Below are positions 1-13,110 of a DNA stretch of 64,000 nucleotides, piece after piece. Made by a program: the position numbers and the translations under genes. Origin of the DNA: Larimichthys crocea (lineage: Eukaryota > Chordata > Actinopteri > Sciaenidae); contig NC_040016.1 in the NCBI RefSeq assembly GCF_000972845.2, positions 15,600,967 to 15,664,966 on the forward strand. Reading direction: 5' to 3'. The notes beneath the pieces are model-generated. The model was not told where the DNA came from. It saw only the letters and a program-made list of their open reading frames with translations, and searched no databases. Every line of letters starts with the position of its first letter. The stretch's first letter is position 1.

Positions 1-1203
1 AAGATTTCAATTACTCAGAGAAAGTCAAGGAGGTTGTTGAAGTTTGAGAAATACAACACGGGCTGGTTGCTATGTGAAGATTGCGCCCATTTGGAATGTA
101 ATTAAATTGGCTTGGCTGCTTGCCAGTGAAAAAAAAAATACATTCCTTTTTTCTCATCTCAAATGAAAATGTATAGAGTGTTTTGCTGAAAAATACCTGG
201 AGGGAACAGTAGGCTGTTGAATATTTGTAATACAGCTTGCACTGTGCAGTTGAAATGAGTTTTGAGATGAGTTATCCGTTGTGGTTTCCCCCTTTGACAT
301 TTCAAAGGTATGCAGCTTTTGAACCATGGATTTACTGTAATCTATTTTTTTCTATTATTGATGTGTGGTTGAGTTATAAACTGTAAATTGGCTTCTCTGC
401 CATTTCACCACGAGGCCACGCGCACAAACAGACTTTGTAATAATGTTTATATATAGTCACATGTAAACCCCAGTTGTTGGTCCTAGTCTACATATGAAGC
501 TGTACAAGACCACTGTTTACCATATAGAGTGTGTGAATCTTTCACCAGCTCCTCTGCCCCTCCACGATGCAGCCAGACCATACTGGGGCTAGTAACAGAC
601 TTCACCATCCGTTCCAAATGTGAAAGTAATGAGCAACTAAGTTATATACAAATGCAGACAATAAAATGTAAAAGGTGTAAGTATAGTGTCGAGGCTTCCG
701 CAGAGAGTACAGACACTGAGGGATTGTACACAGATATAAATCTATGATCATATCTCAAAGTTTGCAAATGTTCTCATTTACACTTGGAGAATTTTGAGAA
801 GGGGCCTGTCCACAACACTGAAAATACACTACGAGTTTATATTGCATGTTTGTTCTTGGATTGATCTGAGACTCAAGGAAGAAAGAAATGTAATATTTTC
901 CACAATAACTAATATATATTGAAATATACACTAAAACCTACAGTGCTATCCTTTTAGCTGTGTAAAGTACGTTTGAGGTTGTTCTGGCTCACACAAGGTA
1001 CAATGTGATCTTCTTCTTCTTCTTCCGATTGACTTCAACCACAAAAAAAGAAAACAAATGTTCTCAGATTTGTGTCAGAGATATTTTGGAAATCGTACCA
1101 TTCAATAGATATTTCATGGTTTTTCATTTCAAGCATTTTAAGGTTGAATAATTACAATTTCTGACTGGTCACAGCAGTGCAAAAATGCCTTAACATTTAT
1201 GAT

Positions 1204-1236
1204 GAGAGAGAGGGAGAGGGAGAGGGAGAGAAAGAG
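1204..1236. repeat. GA/GGGAGA simple repeat
   Basis: Purine-only tract GAGAGAGGGAGAGGGAGAGG and continuation. Nothing else is visible at the locus. Confidence 0.9.
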
Positions 1237-2594
1237 GAACCAGGAGATAAATTCAGAGTCATAAATGAGAGCTGTTAGGTTGTTGTGTTTGTTGAGGAGT
1301 ATTAAAAAAAATCCAGCTGCCTCTGATCCACCGTTGCCTGATCTGCAAATGGATCGAGCTGCCCAGCCGAGCTGTTCTTACAAAATCAGCCTGGCAAGGC
1401 GTTATAATAGCTTTTCCTTGTACATGTCCTGTCAAATCAACTTAGCCTCTTCGGGTGCTATTTTAGTGTTAGTCACACAGTCGATAGAGGAAACTACAAG
1501 TCCTCTGTGTCACCACTTGTCCTCAGAGAGCACATGGAAATATACTTGTATGTCCAGCGCCATAATGCCACCATTACACCATGACACTTTTGGAAAGTGC
1601 GCTTTGAAATCAGATCCATGAAGCGAGGGAACGAGGTGCTGAGATGATGAGGTAATTAGTAGGGTCTATCACTATAGTGCTAATGAATGTTTGCGGGTTC
1701 GTGGGTACTGGTGCATGTGCGTGTGTGCACTCATGCTGCGCGGTTGATTTTCAGTCAGAGGCTTAATCCAACATGCACATGACAAAGCGTGCTAAGTGAA
1801 TCAAAAAAGCTGTGTATCAGTGGAAACAAGGCTCCTCAGTCTCCTCAATGGTGCTGCGTAGATAGTGTGAATGCCAATACACCTTCAGGGCACTGATTGT
1901 GTGCCATAATGCTTTCATGAGCCTCTTCTGCCTATGTTGAATGTAAACTCACATCTCAATAAAGGGATAAGATTTTCTATATGTTGTCTAATGTGTGTGT
2001 GTGTGTTTGTGTGTGTCTGGCCAGATACGTTGATGTGAAAAGATGTGATTAAATGTGTGAGTGTTACTCTGTTGATGTGATGTAGGTTTCTAGTACAGAC
2101 GTGCACTTGCACAAGGAACCAGAAAACAAATGTCTGAGAGAGGAAGAAGAGATGGAGAGATAGAGTTTTGTCTGGTAGACAGAGAAAGAGGTCTGATAAG
2201 CAATACTGCAAACTTCTGCAAAAAGAGAGAATAGACGTATACCACATATTAACAAGGACACATGCACACAAACCAAGACAGAGTCCTCTTTCTCAGGACC
2301 ACATGGGCTGACAGGACACCAGCTCTCACTTTCATTTGTGCTCATGCACCTGCTCACACTCACTGTTATTTTCACTACAGCAGAGTGAGTGTTGTCCAAC
2401 TTCAAATATCAGTGTCCCTACCAAAGTGAAAGTGTCACATGGTAGTTTTTAACAGGTTCTTATAACTGAACAACAAAGTGGATTTTTTTATCAGTGCAAC
2501 AAACCATAAGATTTATTTGGGTCAAGTCATGGTTAAGGAACTAAAACATTTGGTTAATTTTAGGGAAGGTCTGTTTGATATATTTAAAGGAAAC

Positions 2595-2847
2595 TAGAGC
2601 TGTTATTTAAGGTGTTGATTTATTGATAATTGCCAACAATTTTGATAAATGATTGATAGTTTAATGGATGATTGTTTGTCACAGGGTTGCTGATTTTCTC
2701 AGTTTCATAGTTCTATCATAGTTAATTCAATATTTTTGAGTTTTTGGACTGTTGGTTGGACAAAGCAAACAATTTAAACTGTTTTTTTGTGCTTGTGTTA
2801 ATCTACAGATTATTCAACAATAAAAATGATCGTTATTTGCAGCCCTA
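2595..2847 (-). mobile_element. MITE-like repeat, family A copy 1
   Basis: The ends read AGAGCTG on the left and GCAGCCCT on the right, which are inverted relatives of each other. The minus strand contains TTTGTCCAACCAACAGTCC (2746-2764), shared almost exactly with the copy at 27342-27360. I recognise the ensemble (GGGCTGCAA...AATGATTATT, CAGAGCCCAA, TTTGTCCAACCAACAGTC, AAAGCAGCA, ATTTGAGAAGC) as a very abundant teleost non-autonomous DNA repeat, probably hAT-like. The family name is not certain. This copy is heavily mutated. Confidence 0.7.
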
Positions 2848-5800
2848 AAAGAAACCAATAGATCGGTCAAAGACAAGACACGAAACATCCATCCTGTACT
2901 CTTCCTTACTTCTTGCTGTCCAGTGGATCCCAAAGGTACCTCGCAGTTTTATGCAAAAATGTAGATACCAAGAGGTAACCCATGCTCTTGTCTCACATTA
3001 CAACAACAAACATCTCTGGTATTCTCTTTATTTTAAAAGGGACCCTAGTAACTCTTGCATTGCAACTCTTGATTGGGTGGTGTATACATTTACAGGATTC
3101 CTGTTTTTTTGTCATCCCTTGACAATTAAAAGAGATTCATCGGCCTTGTTTAGTGTATTTGCCAACTACTATTGCTACCCAAGCAACAAAGCAGCACGAG
3201 GGGTAAGCGGGTCTCATGCACGACACAGAGGTGACGAATGAGCTAATTGGGGATTAACAGTTAATAACTGAAAGAGGTGAGACAAGTGCTGAGCTCCTCT
3301 CTGTGCCAAAGTCTGTTCCCATCTTTCTTTCTTTCATCCTGGTTCTGCTCACCCCTTTTTCTCACCTGCCATGTTTTTGTTTCTATCTCCTTGTATTCTC
3401 ATCCTCTCTGTCTCACTCTGTTGGATTTCTCTCCTCTCCTTTCTCTAACCCTCCTTTTATTCTCTCTCGCTCTCTGGCTGATTCTCATCAGCCTGTATTA
3501 GTTGCAAATGCAGAACTAAGTGGCTGTGACAACATTCTCAGATGCTCCAGCTGCCACAGATTTATTGAGTTATTAAAGTAATGTACTGTGATTAAAAATG
3601 CTAATTTTCCCTAAATCGTACGCCAGCTTACAACGTCTTTTTTTTTTTTTTTTTTAGTTCAGAAGCTGATTTAATTACATGGAAAATGAAACAAGGGCTG
3701 ATGATTCAATCTTTGCAGCCAATTGCCTCTCCACACAAAAATGAATTACCTCATGATACAAAATTATTGTTTGGGTTACAAAAAAAAGTGAAATGACAGT
3801 ATGAGTGTTTGAGATTGAATAATCAGAGCATTTGCTGTTGTATTGTACCAGCTGTGGTGTGCACAAACGCATTTAAACCATATTAGGTGAGCTTTTCCTT
3901 AAATGGCGTCTCAGCAATCTTACCTCGTAATCTGTGAGGTATTGAATGGAGTGTAAAATACTTTAAAATCTTTATCTTGCTGCTAAAGTAAGCCATTCAA
4001 TACATGTAGGGTAGTTCTGTTTTTTACATTTATAGCATGGGTTTTAAAGAAAGAAAGAGAAAAGAATTTCCCTTTCTGATATTGTTATGAATTGTGTCCT
4101 GGTCTATTCTGATTAATTTCATTCCCCCTGGGGGATTTGTTCAGTGTGCTTTCCTTGGCTCATTTTGGCCTCTCATTATGCATTCATGTATTCGTTTATA
4201 TAATGTGCAACACTGCAGCTTCATTGGACAAATCTCATCGTTTTGGACAACCTTGTGTATGATACATGAATGGTAACATTTGCTTTCTTTTGATTTAGTG
4301 TTTTTTTTTTTCTCTCTCTCTCTTCGACTTCAGTTTCCAGAGCCACAGTTATTTTGCAGAATATGCAAGCCCCCTTTTTGAACATCACTCGATTGAATCA
4401 GCTACTGAAAAAGTAATTCTCATTTGAATAATGAGACAGAACTTTTTCCCCCCCCCTTGATCTAACACCATGCTGCAGCGTTATTCAAGCCATCTAAAAT
4501 CTCTGCAAGTTGACCAGAATTGCTTTAGATATTGTTTGGATCTGCTCCAGATTTCTCTGTAACAGATCCTCATCACTACCAGCACCACTTTACAGCCCTA
4601 CCTCCTGAGTAGATCCTATAGGTGAGCGTGTGAAATATCTGTAACCACGTCAGATGCTTTTTCCCTTTTTGGAAAGGATTGACTCGTATGTGGAGTACAA
4701 TGAAGTGAACAGCTCCGGCCTTCCAGATGTCCTAGACATAACAGAGGCTTGTCAGCTCTGTGGCTGGGCTCTAAATGGGTCACTCTCCTTGATATCACAC
4801 AGCTCCTTCACAATGACCCCACTGTTCTCCTGATATTACAGCACACCAGGTGGCTCACTATGAAAGTCATGGCCAGACAAATATGGACTGCGTGTATTTG
4901 TGAAGAAAAACACATGTGAACATGCGCACATGTGACGGTTGGTTGCAGAGTTGTTTGTTAAAGGTTTGAAGATGGTTTTAATGCAGGCTGACAGAGCTTA
5001 AACAAAAGGCTCACTCATCTTTTTTTCTTTCACCACGCGATTTTGTGGTGCAAACCTTTAATATGGGGAAAATACATCTTTCATTGTTCTGCTATTCATA
5101 TGGAGCAGTATAAACATGCATGTGTGTAACATATCATGCCATACAGGGAGCTCTGCAGTGGGGAGTAGGAGGGTAGTAACAGAAAGAAAAGAGAGAAACT
5201 AAGGGAGAGGGAGAGGGGGTGGGTGGATGGCAGTTCAGTGATTTCTGATTTATGGTTTGATTACAGTCTTTCCATCCTGCTGAAGACCGGCTGTATTTGC
5301 CTGCATCACGTGAACTTTTTCACACATGGCCTAGTGGTGCAGCAAGCACCAGCTCATTCTACTCCTCATCAAAATGAAACACACATTTGCACATACACAC
5401 CAGTGGGATGACATTCAGGCACACAAAAACACACAACCACACACACGCACAAATACACACTGATTGAGAGATAAAATGGAGAATAGCTCTTTCAGTCAGC
5501 TGAGCAGTCTCCCCTCCAGCAGCTTGGCAACCATTCAATACCATTTACCTCCTACTGGGAAATAATATTGATATTCATAAATGTACCTAGTAAAGGGACA
5601 AAAAGATGCAATATAATAGACAGTGTGATTCAAGCACAGGTGTTCACTGTCTTGAGTTCATGATATCCCACTCTCCAGAATATCAGCACCTTTATTACCG
5701 TGAAAATGAATGAGAAGCCAAACTCTCATCATCTAGAATGTCAATGCCACAGTTTTGTAAGAAAAGTAGCCTTGAAATTCAGACAATGGACCTTTTTTTC

Positions 5801-5917
5801 TTTCACCTGTAGCTGGCTGGATAGTCTCAACTGGAGAGCTGCATTCCATTAATAGTGCAGCAGTGATCAGACCTTGGTGAGAAAGAAACATAGAAACAAA
5901 GTGTGCTCCCTTTATAG

Positions 5918-6130
5918 ATGAGATTAGATTAGATTAGATTAGATACTTTATTCATCCCACCACAGGGAAATTTACTTGTTACAGCAGCAGAGGAAAGTGT
6001 AGCATACACTACAGAATTAGAAAAAAGTAGAAAATGCAAAAAAAACAAACGCAATTTAAACAGACAGAAATATCTATAACCTACAACCCTACAACCTATA
6101 ACCCTATGTGCCATTAGTGTTTTTAACCAG
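5918..6130 (-). mobile_element. 3' end of a LINE/SINE-type retroelement with (ATCTA)n tail
   Basis: Read on the minus strand, the segment ends TTTCCCTGTGGTGGGATGAA, then TAAAGTATCTAATCTAATCT, with about five copies of the pentamer TCTAA. The motif AAATTTCCC...GTGGGATGAATAAAGT is the typical 3' terminus of abundant teleost non-LTR elements, whose tails are short tandem repeats. The 5' boundary is unclear. Sequence up to about 6335 may belong to it, but I see no reverse-transcriptase frame. Confidence 0.6.
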
Positions 6131-7209
6131 CATCGATCCACCTGCATTTAGACCATGTTGGTGTATGAATGGGATGAAAGCTGCACTGAAAGAGCCAGTC
6201 ACCGATATCATGTCTCCCCAGACGTTCATTAAACTGCCATTCACTCTTCTCCTCAGGCCTCCTTAGGCCTCTTACTCTGAATTCTCTAACTGCACGTTCT
6301 GTACCAGTGACTCCCGAGCCTCGTGAGTACATTTGAGTTCACCTCGTCACTCAGCCTGATTATGAAACGTTTCAGTAAAGTCGAGAACTAGTGAGAAATC
6401 TAGGTCTTGATGTATGTTTCCAGCTTTTATTGTTGCACAGAAAGGTTGTTCAACAGGGCTGGACTGTATTTTTAACAGATAGTTATAATAATGACACTTG
6501 TTGGATATCATTTGACTTGTTTACTTATTTGCTCAAAATTATAATTACCAGAGGAAATGTAAGCTTTTTTAATCGTTCTGTAATGATAGAACCGCCTACA
6601 TTGCTGTAGAGGGTGTGAATTTTTGGATCTGACTAACACTGTTGATATTTGTTTGGTGAAATACGAGTGGGCAGGCATAAAATACAGTATGTAATATTAC
6701 TAACAGTCTTATGGCGACACAGGCAGTATTTCCAACTGGGTGGCCAACATTAGCCATTGCTTGGTGCCACCTATGATTTGAGTACTCCCTACATTACTTA
6801 GTGATCCATTAGTTACTCTGTTTTGACAGCTAACTTTATCTAGGTCTAGTTAGAATAAGTTCTAGCTACAGTAGCCACTGTCTGAAATAGAAACTTTTGC
6901 ACAAATGTTTGCCCTAAATGTTATGTCCTAACTGCCTTTGGTATGACGTTCACTAGTAAATAGCGCATCACAGTGTGTCTCCTAGCAATGCTGGCCTTCA
7001 AATGTTAGCAAACAGCTGCCATGGAAACGCTCACTCGGAGGCTGCCAAGAAAAACCTGTATCGTAAACTGGAAAAATATGTACAATAGCTGCAGTACTGC
7101 AATAGTTTATATTTCCTTACACGAGAAGTGAAGAGAATTACTAACTAACTAATAACTTTGAGGTCAAGCTGTTACAGAGTTAATAGAGATATTAGATAGT
7201 AATATTATA

Positions 7210-7210
<1 letters not shown>

Positions 7211-7252
<42 letters not shown>
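7211..7252. repeat. (AT)n microsatellite
   Basis: About 20 AT units, interrupted once by GTAT near 7241. Confidence 0.95.
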
Positions 7253-7253
<1 letters not shown>

Positions 7254-8051
7254 ATTTAGAGCCTGAAAAAACAAACTGCTAATGGCTTTGTGGATGAGCC
7301 ATAATACCCTATAGAGCAGAGAGGGGACCTAATTGTTTCTGGCAGCACGCTTTCTCAAATTAACACATAGTGAAAGCTGATGTTAAAAACCTGTGAACAC
7401 CATGAAAAAAGGCCAACCAGAATGACTGGTGAGCTTTGCAGCGGCTCCGGCATCGGCAGGTACATTTGAATATGAACGGCCCCGACTGAAAGGTTATGAC
7501 CCATAAAGAGGGGGAGCAATTTGAGCGAAGCGTGCGGTGTGGAGAAATGTCAGAGTGAGAATGGCAGGAAATATGTTAGTGACAAGGAAAAAGCTGCCCC
7601 TGGTATTCTAGAGCCCCGATGAGTAAAAATAGGGCATTGGGCAAGAAGGCAGGAAACCAGCAAAGCGAGGCCTCTAGTAGGAATTTCTTCTGGGGAGGAG
7701 AGATAAGGGACTTAACTCCCTCCTGTCTGGGCCAGCAGACTTTAACATGCGACATGTGATCACGGATCACTTATGTAGAGATGGACAGAGGAAGAGGAGA
7801 TTGAAGAATTGAATAAATGATTTGGAGCACTGAGTGATGTGTGTGTCTTTGTGTACGTGCACTGCTGTGTGTCTTTGTGTGTGTGTGTGTGTGCGTGCAC
7901 TGCAGTGTGTTTTCTGATGACTTGTCAGTTATTGAGCATCGACAGGACTTTTTAATTAGGTCAAGACTTGTGATGGAAACTAAAGATTGCACATACATGA
8001 GAACTCTCTCACACAAGAACACGTGCCTATACATATGCATATACAGTGCAC

Positions 8052-8066
8052 CACACACACACACTC

Positions 8067-8136
<70 letters not shown>
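8052..8136. repeat. Compound (CA)n-(CT)n-(CA)n microsatellite
   Basis: A short CA block, then CTTT/CT repeats (about 8065-8100), then a pure AC run of about 30 bases. It produces spurious Thr/His/Ser/Leu-repeat frames on both strands. Confidence 0.95.
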
Positions 8137-8139
<3 letters not shown>

Positions 8140-9712
8140 GAGGTAATGGCTAAGAAGTGGAAAGTACCGTGTGTGAGAGTCTGAGGTTCCTCAGGTTAAA
8201 GAGTGGAAGTTAGACAATAAACAGTGGCCTTATCAGACTCTGGGCAGAGCTTCCAACCCGATAGCCCAACATATCACTCTGACTATTAGAAACAAATATG
8301 ACCTCTACACCACTTGCCTCTGCCCACTCACTCCTGTGAAAAAGCAGTCTTGATAGAAAGCACCCAAAGTGGCAGGTTCCTCTTTATGTTTATTTAGTTA
8401 TGTTTAGTTTTAGTGCTAGTTAAGCCTCAACCCTCTTTTTGACAACTTAGACTGATCATGCTGCATTATTTGATTTGCCCGAAGTAACGTGACATAACTG
8501 AGATCAGATTCATCAGGAGTTTTTTACAAATCAAATTTCCAGGCCACGTGGAACGTAAGATCAATACACCACATGGGGGCGAGACAACAAGATGATTATC
8601 TCATTGTTGATTACAGTAATTTGTACATGGTGTGGCAGTTCTTGAAGTGACAGGGCGTTCACTGACAGCTACGCAGTTGTCAGCCTGACCACTTCTTATA
8701 AACTGTGGGTTCCCGATGTTGATCTCGTGCAGGGACAAAGTCAAAACGTGCCAAACATCTACTCAGGAAGCTAAAAATAGTGCAGCTTAACATTTACACT
8801 AACAATGCAAGTCACTGACATTCATTGATTGTTTTTACATTATTTATATAAAGTATTTTTATCCTGTTCGGAGAGTGAAACAAAACATAACCCTTCATTC
8901 TGATAAGCAACTTTGCATCATTTATTTCCAAATGAGGATTGTTTACTGAATTTATATCAGTAGGAAAATTAAAAGGCACATAAATCCTGTGTTTATTGAC
9001 CGACTAGCTGGAGAGTTGAACTGCTGCCAGATGTAGACTTAGCTTGAAAGACTATTCGTTGAGTTGTTGATTGAGTTGATTGCATTCTGAATATGAATCT
9101 ACTGTGAAATAAAAGAGTAACCTCTGGACATTTGGGGAAAAAAAAGCTTTATTCTTGTCCCAGTTGTGCTACTTGTAACTTTTTTTTATTGTAATGAATA
9201 GTCTGCCACTTTAAAAAATGTTTAATGACCCGAGAGAAAAGGCAGCTGGAGATTTGGAGTAATGCAAAAGCAGGAAGGTAAAGATCAGCGTATAATTTAA
9301 GAGTTTTGAAATATAGGATTTGTGCAGCACTCAGACAGAATAGTAGCTCAGTGTGAAATATGATAATTAGAGTTGAAAGACAGAAGTGCTCGCATTGACA
9401 AGAGGAACGGTGTTACATAAGCGTCCTTATGTGTCCTTGTTGTGTCCAGTCGCTGTCATATTGAGGACACAGCCTTCCCTCCAGCAATATTGCTGTATGA
9501 GACAATAACCTAAATACCTGTCGGATTTTTCTCCGTGTTTCTTAACCTCTCTCTATCTTTGTGATCCCATTTCATCCTCACTCCTTTTCTCTCTACCTCA
9601 CTTTCTCTCTACATGCACCCCCCCCTTACCTTCACTCCCTCATGGTCACTCTCTTAAGTGATTGCTACATTTCATCTCACGGTAAATCGGCCGTCAGCCC
9701 AGTGAGCTATCA

Positions 9713-9724
9713 TTATGCAAATGA
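9713..9724 (+). promoter_or_regulatory. Octamer (POU) motif in a CNE-like stretch
   Basis: The exact octamer ATGCAAAT is at 9715-9722, within CATTATGCAAATGATG. A CTAATTAGG homeodomain-type string follows about 40 bp later. Presence of the motif is certain; function is not shown. Confidence 0.3.
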
Positions 9725-10329
9725 TGGGCAATTCAATTTCAGTTGGTCGGAGGGGGAATTTCTAATTAGGGTGAGGCACAGCACTCAAGATGGAGAGAAG
9801 GATGTAAAGGCAGGGAGAGAGGAAGGCAGAGAGGTGCTGTAAATGGATAGCAGACGCTAAAGAGAGAGGGAGAGAAGGAAGGCTGGAGAGAGAGTTGGAA
9901 GAGGAGAAGTATCCATCCACAAAATCAACACGTGCATTACAATTATATTCTATCATTGGTCTGCAAGTCTCTTGCCTCCTGCTCTTCCCATTGTTTTTTT
10001 CCCCTCCTCATCCAGTTAATTTGAATGAAGTACTGGCTTCTGAGCGTTCCTAGAAAGGAATCCATATAAAAGGTTTCTCATGCTCAAGGCCATATTTATG
10101 ATGTTTTCACCGTGGAAACGTCTGAAAAACACTGTAAACTCAAACTTCAAGAAAGATGGCACACAAAAAACTGTGTAATCACATTGCTACTAAACTTTTC
10201 ATGACACTGTGGTGAGCAAAGTTCTCATGTAAACTATAAATATCTACCTTTGACTCATCTGCTACTTGTATCATTACAATTGTCTCATAACTTGTGGCCA
10301 ATCATACATGCAGAGTATTTAGGGGGTTT

Positions 10330-10960
10330 CATAATTTGAATCTAAATCTGAATAATTTTCATCATGTTACAGGAATTTCCTCTTGGTGGTCAGAGGTGTC
10401 TTTTAAGTTTCATGTGTCAAAGCAAGTCTCAAGTTAAGTATCAAGTGCTTGGTGGCTAATCTAGGTCAAGTTGTCAGTCGGTCATTAAATCAATATTTGA
10501 TTCATTGTTTAGTCTTTGCTATGAAAATAGTAAGAAAACACATTTCTCACATAGAGCCCAAGGTGGTATTCAAATGTTTGGTTTCATCTGATCAACAGGA
10601 ATAAAATCTAATGAAGTACAGTGATGGAAAACTGAGAAAAGCAGCACATTTTCTCATTTTTGATGCAAATATTTTCCAGTTTTGAAAATGTACTCAAAAT
10701 GCTGGTGATTACTAATTATCAGTTCGTTGTTCAACCAGTAGTTTGAAAATGTTTTTTGGTCTGTGAAATAGGGCTTAAGGTTTAGAGATCTCATAACTGA
10801 ATACTTAAGGTGTGTGGCTATGAGAAGCTTGCATTAATTCTCACTCTTCCGAAATTTGAATAATTTGGATGTTTTGATTTCAAGCCTCTTTTCAAGTCTT
10901 TAACAAGATTCGTCTCATGTGAGTCAAGTCCTTATGTCCTCATTTTTGTCACTTACAGTT
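10330..10960. repeat. Older AAGTC/CAAGTCT-rich repeat interrupted by family A copy
   Basis: The left part has AAGCAAGTCTCAAGTTAAGT and TATCAAGTGCTTGG; the right part has TTCAAGTCTTTAACAAG and GTGAGTCAAGTCCTTATG. Strings of AAGTC/CAAGTC variants are typical of an interspersed repeat I remember from teleost genomes, whose family I cannot name. The interpretation as one element split by an insertion is inference. Confidence 0.35.
10480..10765 (+). mobile_element. MITE-like repeat, family A copy 2 (nested)
   Basis: A degenerate copy recognised by the ordered landmarks ATAGAGCCCAAGGTG (about 10552), GAAAAGCAGCACATTTTCTC (about 10636) and the closing ATTACTAATTATCAGTTCGTTG. Its borders are approximate. 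It sits between segments rich in CAAGTCTCAAGT-type motifs (10420-10480 and 10885-10935), which look like halves of an older repeat into which it inserted. Confidence 0.55.
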
Positions 10961-11062
10961 TGTCTGATATGATCCCGAGCTACATGTGAAATTTAATGGT
11001 GCAAACTAAACTGTAATGAAATAATTTAGCCATGAAGGGATGCTTAAAAAAACATGTGAGCC

Positions 11063-11101
11063 TTATATATATATATAGATATTATATATATATAATATAG
11101 A

Positions 11102-11132
<31 letters not shown>

Positions 11133-11160
11133 CATATATACTATCTATATCTCTCTCTCT
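11063..11160. repeat. AT-rich palindromic simple repeat ending in CT
   Basis: Dense (TA)n with interruptions ATAGATATTATA, then ATATCATATATACTATCT and a short CTCTCTCTCT end. Strongly self-complementary. Confidence 0.9.
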
Positions 11161-12043
11161 CATAATCACGCCATTTTCCTATCACTACACATGTGAAATC
11201 TATTTGCATTCAGATGAACCATTGCCAAGCTCTACAGAATGAGTGAATAATGAGATGTCAGATAAATGAACTACACTGGAACACATGGATATGTACACGA
11301 AGGCTTAGTGTGTAGACAAGGGTGAGTGTCATATGGCCCTTGTATGTCTCTCTGGGTGTGAAAGACTTTGCCAATTAACAGTGTTTCGTAAAACCTATTT
11401 CATTATACAAATTATTATTAAATATTCAATTATATCTATATTGATATTGACATTTTAAACCCACATACATTTTCCCTACTGTATATTCTTTGGTATAATT
11501 GATTAAAAAAAAAAGTATCTGCAGTATCTGCACATTTGGAAATTACATTTTCACAGATGATTTTTCATGATCCTGTCAAACTCGACTAGTACTGCGCCTC
11601 ATGCTTATTTTGACGGAGCCTCTTTTTTTTCTTGCTATCACTGTAATGAAGCATTTGGCTTGTCAGTGTTTTTTTTTATTCTTTCAGCATCCTTGGGGGA
11701 GAACATGTTTCCTGCTGGGAAAAGAGAAAAAAAAATAATCATGGTTAAACTATTTCATCTTGATTAAGTGGATGTGCTCAGTTTACTTGCATGTGAGGGC
11801 TGTTTGCATACTCAGGTTTCTGCCTGTGAGTGTGTTAGCGCTTATTTAACAGTTATTTAGAAATTTGATTTATGTGTTGGTTCATCTTGGTACGACACAC
11901 TGTCCACTCTGTCTTTGTGTGTCCGTGTGTGCATGTGTTGGAGTCTGTACACATACTCGTGTGGGCGGTTTGACTGTTTTGCACATCCACACATATCTGA
12001 ACATGTGTAGGTGTATGAATGTGTCGGGTATCAACCATACATT

Positions 12044-12204
<161 letters not shown>

Positions 12205-12479
12205 AGAACAGAGGATTCAGCTGAGATCAGCAGCTCACCCTAGGCTGTCAAATATTCTGTCAGCACAGCCCAAGAATCACAATTGGACTCTTTGGGAGGC
12301 ATTAATTCAAAGCACCGTAACAATGCTCTCTGAAACCAAATCAACTGCCTGTAGTCAGCATATCAACTCTCAACTAACTCCCTCTCTCTATCTCCCTATC
12401 TCCATCTCTCTCACTCTCTCTCTTCTTGCCTCCTCTATCGCTCTCTCTCTCTGTGCTGGCTTGTCTTTTCCTATCCTTA

Positions 12480-12481
<2 letters not shown>

Positions 12482-12544
<63 letters not shown>

Positions 12545-12548
12545 TCTT
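12482..12548. repeat. (TC)n microsatellite
   Basis: An almost uninterrupted TC run of about 66 bp with one TA interruption. It lies 280 bp downstream of the large CA block; the interval 12360-12480 is also CT-rich. Confidence 0.97.
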
Positions 12549-12914
12549 CGTCCGATGTGTGATTGAACTTCTAAATATGTTGCTGACTTACTGTACAAGA
12601 ATGCCTAACATAGACAGTGACTTCCTCTGCAGCTCGTATCTCGTGAAAGTAACACTTTTATTTCAAGTCAATGCATCGAAACTAAAAAAATAACTGTTCC
12701 AAATGCTTTTCTGATTTTTAAACTGATCAAGATAAAGAGACGTTACTAATGCTTTCAATTTTGGAAACATTTTAAAACAGTACTTTACTTTAGTACTGTA
12801 CTGGGCGGCATAATGTGTAGTAAAACATCTTTTCTTTGTTTTGGCCACTAATTGAACAAGGCCATTCTCAGTTTATATAGGAGTGTCATTACAATCCCAA
12901 ATTGTGTGATCAAA

Positions 12915-13110
12915 TGTTTTGATCCTTTTCAGATTAATTATATAATCTTTAGCCTGTAGAATCTCAGAAAATAATGAAAATGACAATCATTTCCTAGAGC
13001 CCAGACATTTCCTAGAAACATTTGCATTTTGCCCAACAGTCCAAAATCTAAGAAGATTCAATTTACAACAACATAAAACAAATAAAAATACCAAATTATC
13101 AAACTGAAAT
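12915..13110 (+). mobile_element. MITE-like repeat, family A copy 3 (partial)
   Basis: Landmarks in order are ATCTCAGAAAATAATGAAAA (about 12960), CCTAGAGCCCAGAC (about 12994), TTTTGCCCAACAGTCCAAAA (13027-13046) and a closing AAATTATCAAACTGAAATC. These follow the same order as the other copies. The ends are eroded, so the coordinates are approximate. Confidence 0.6.
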
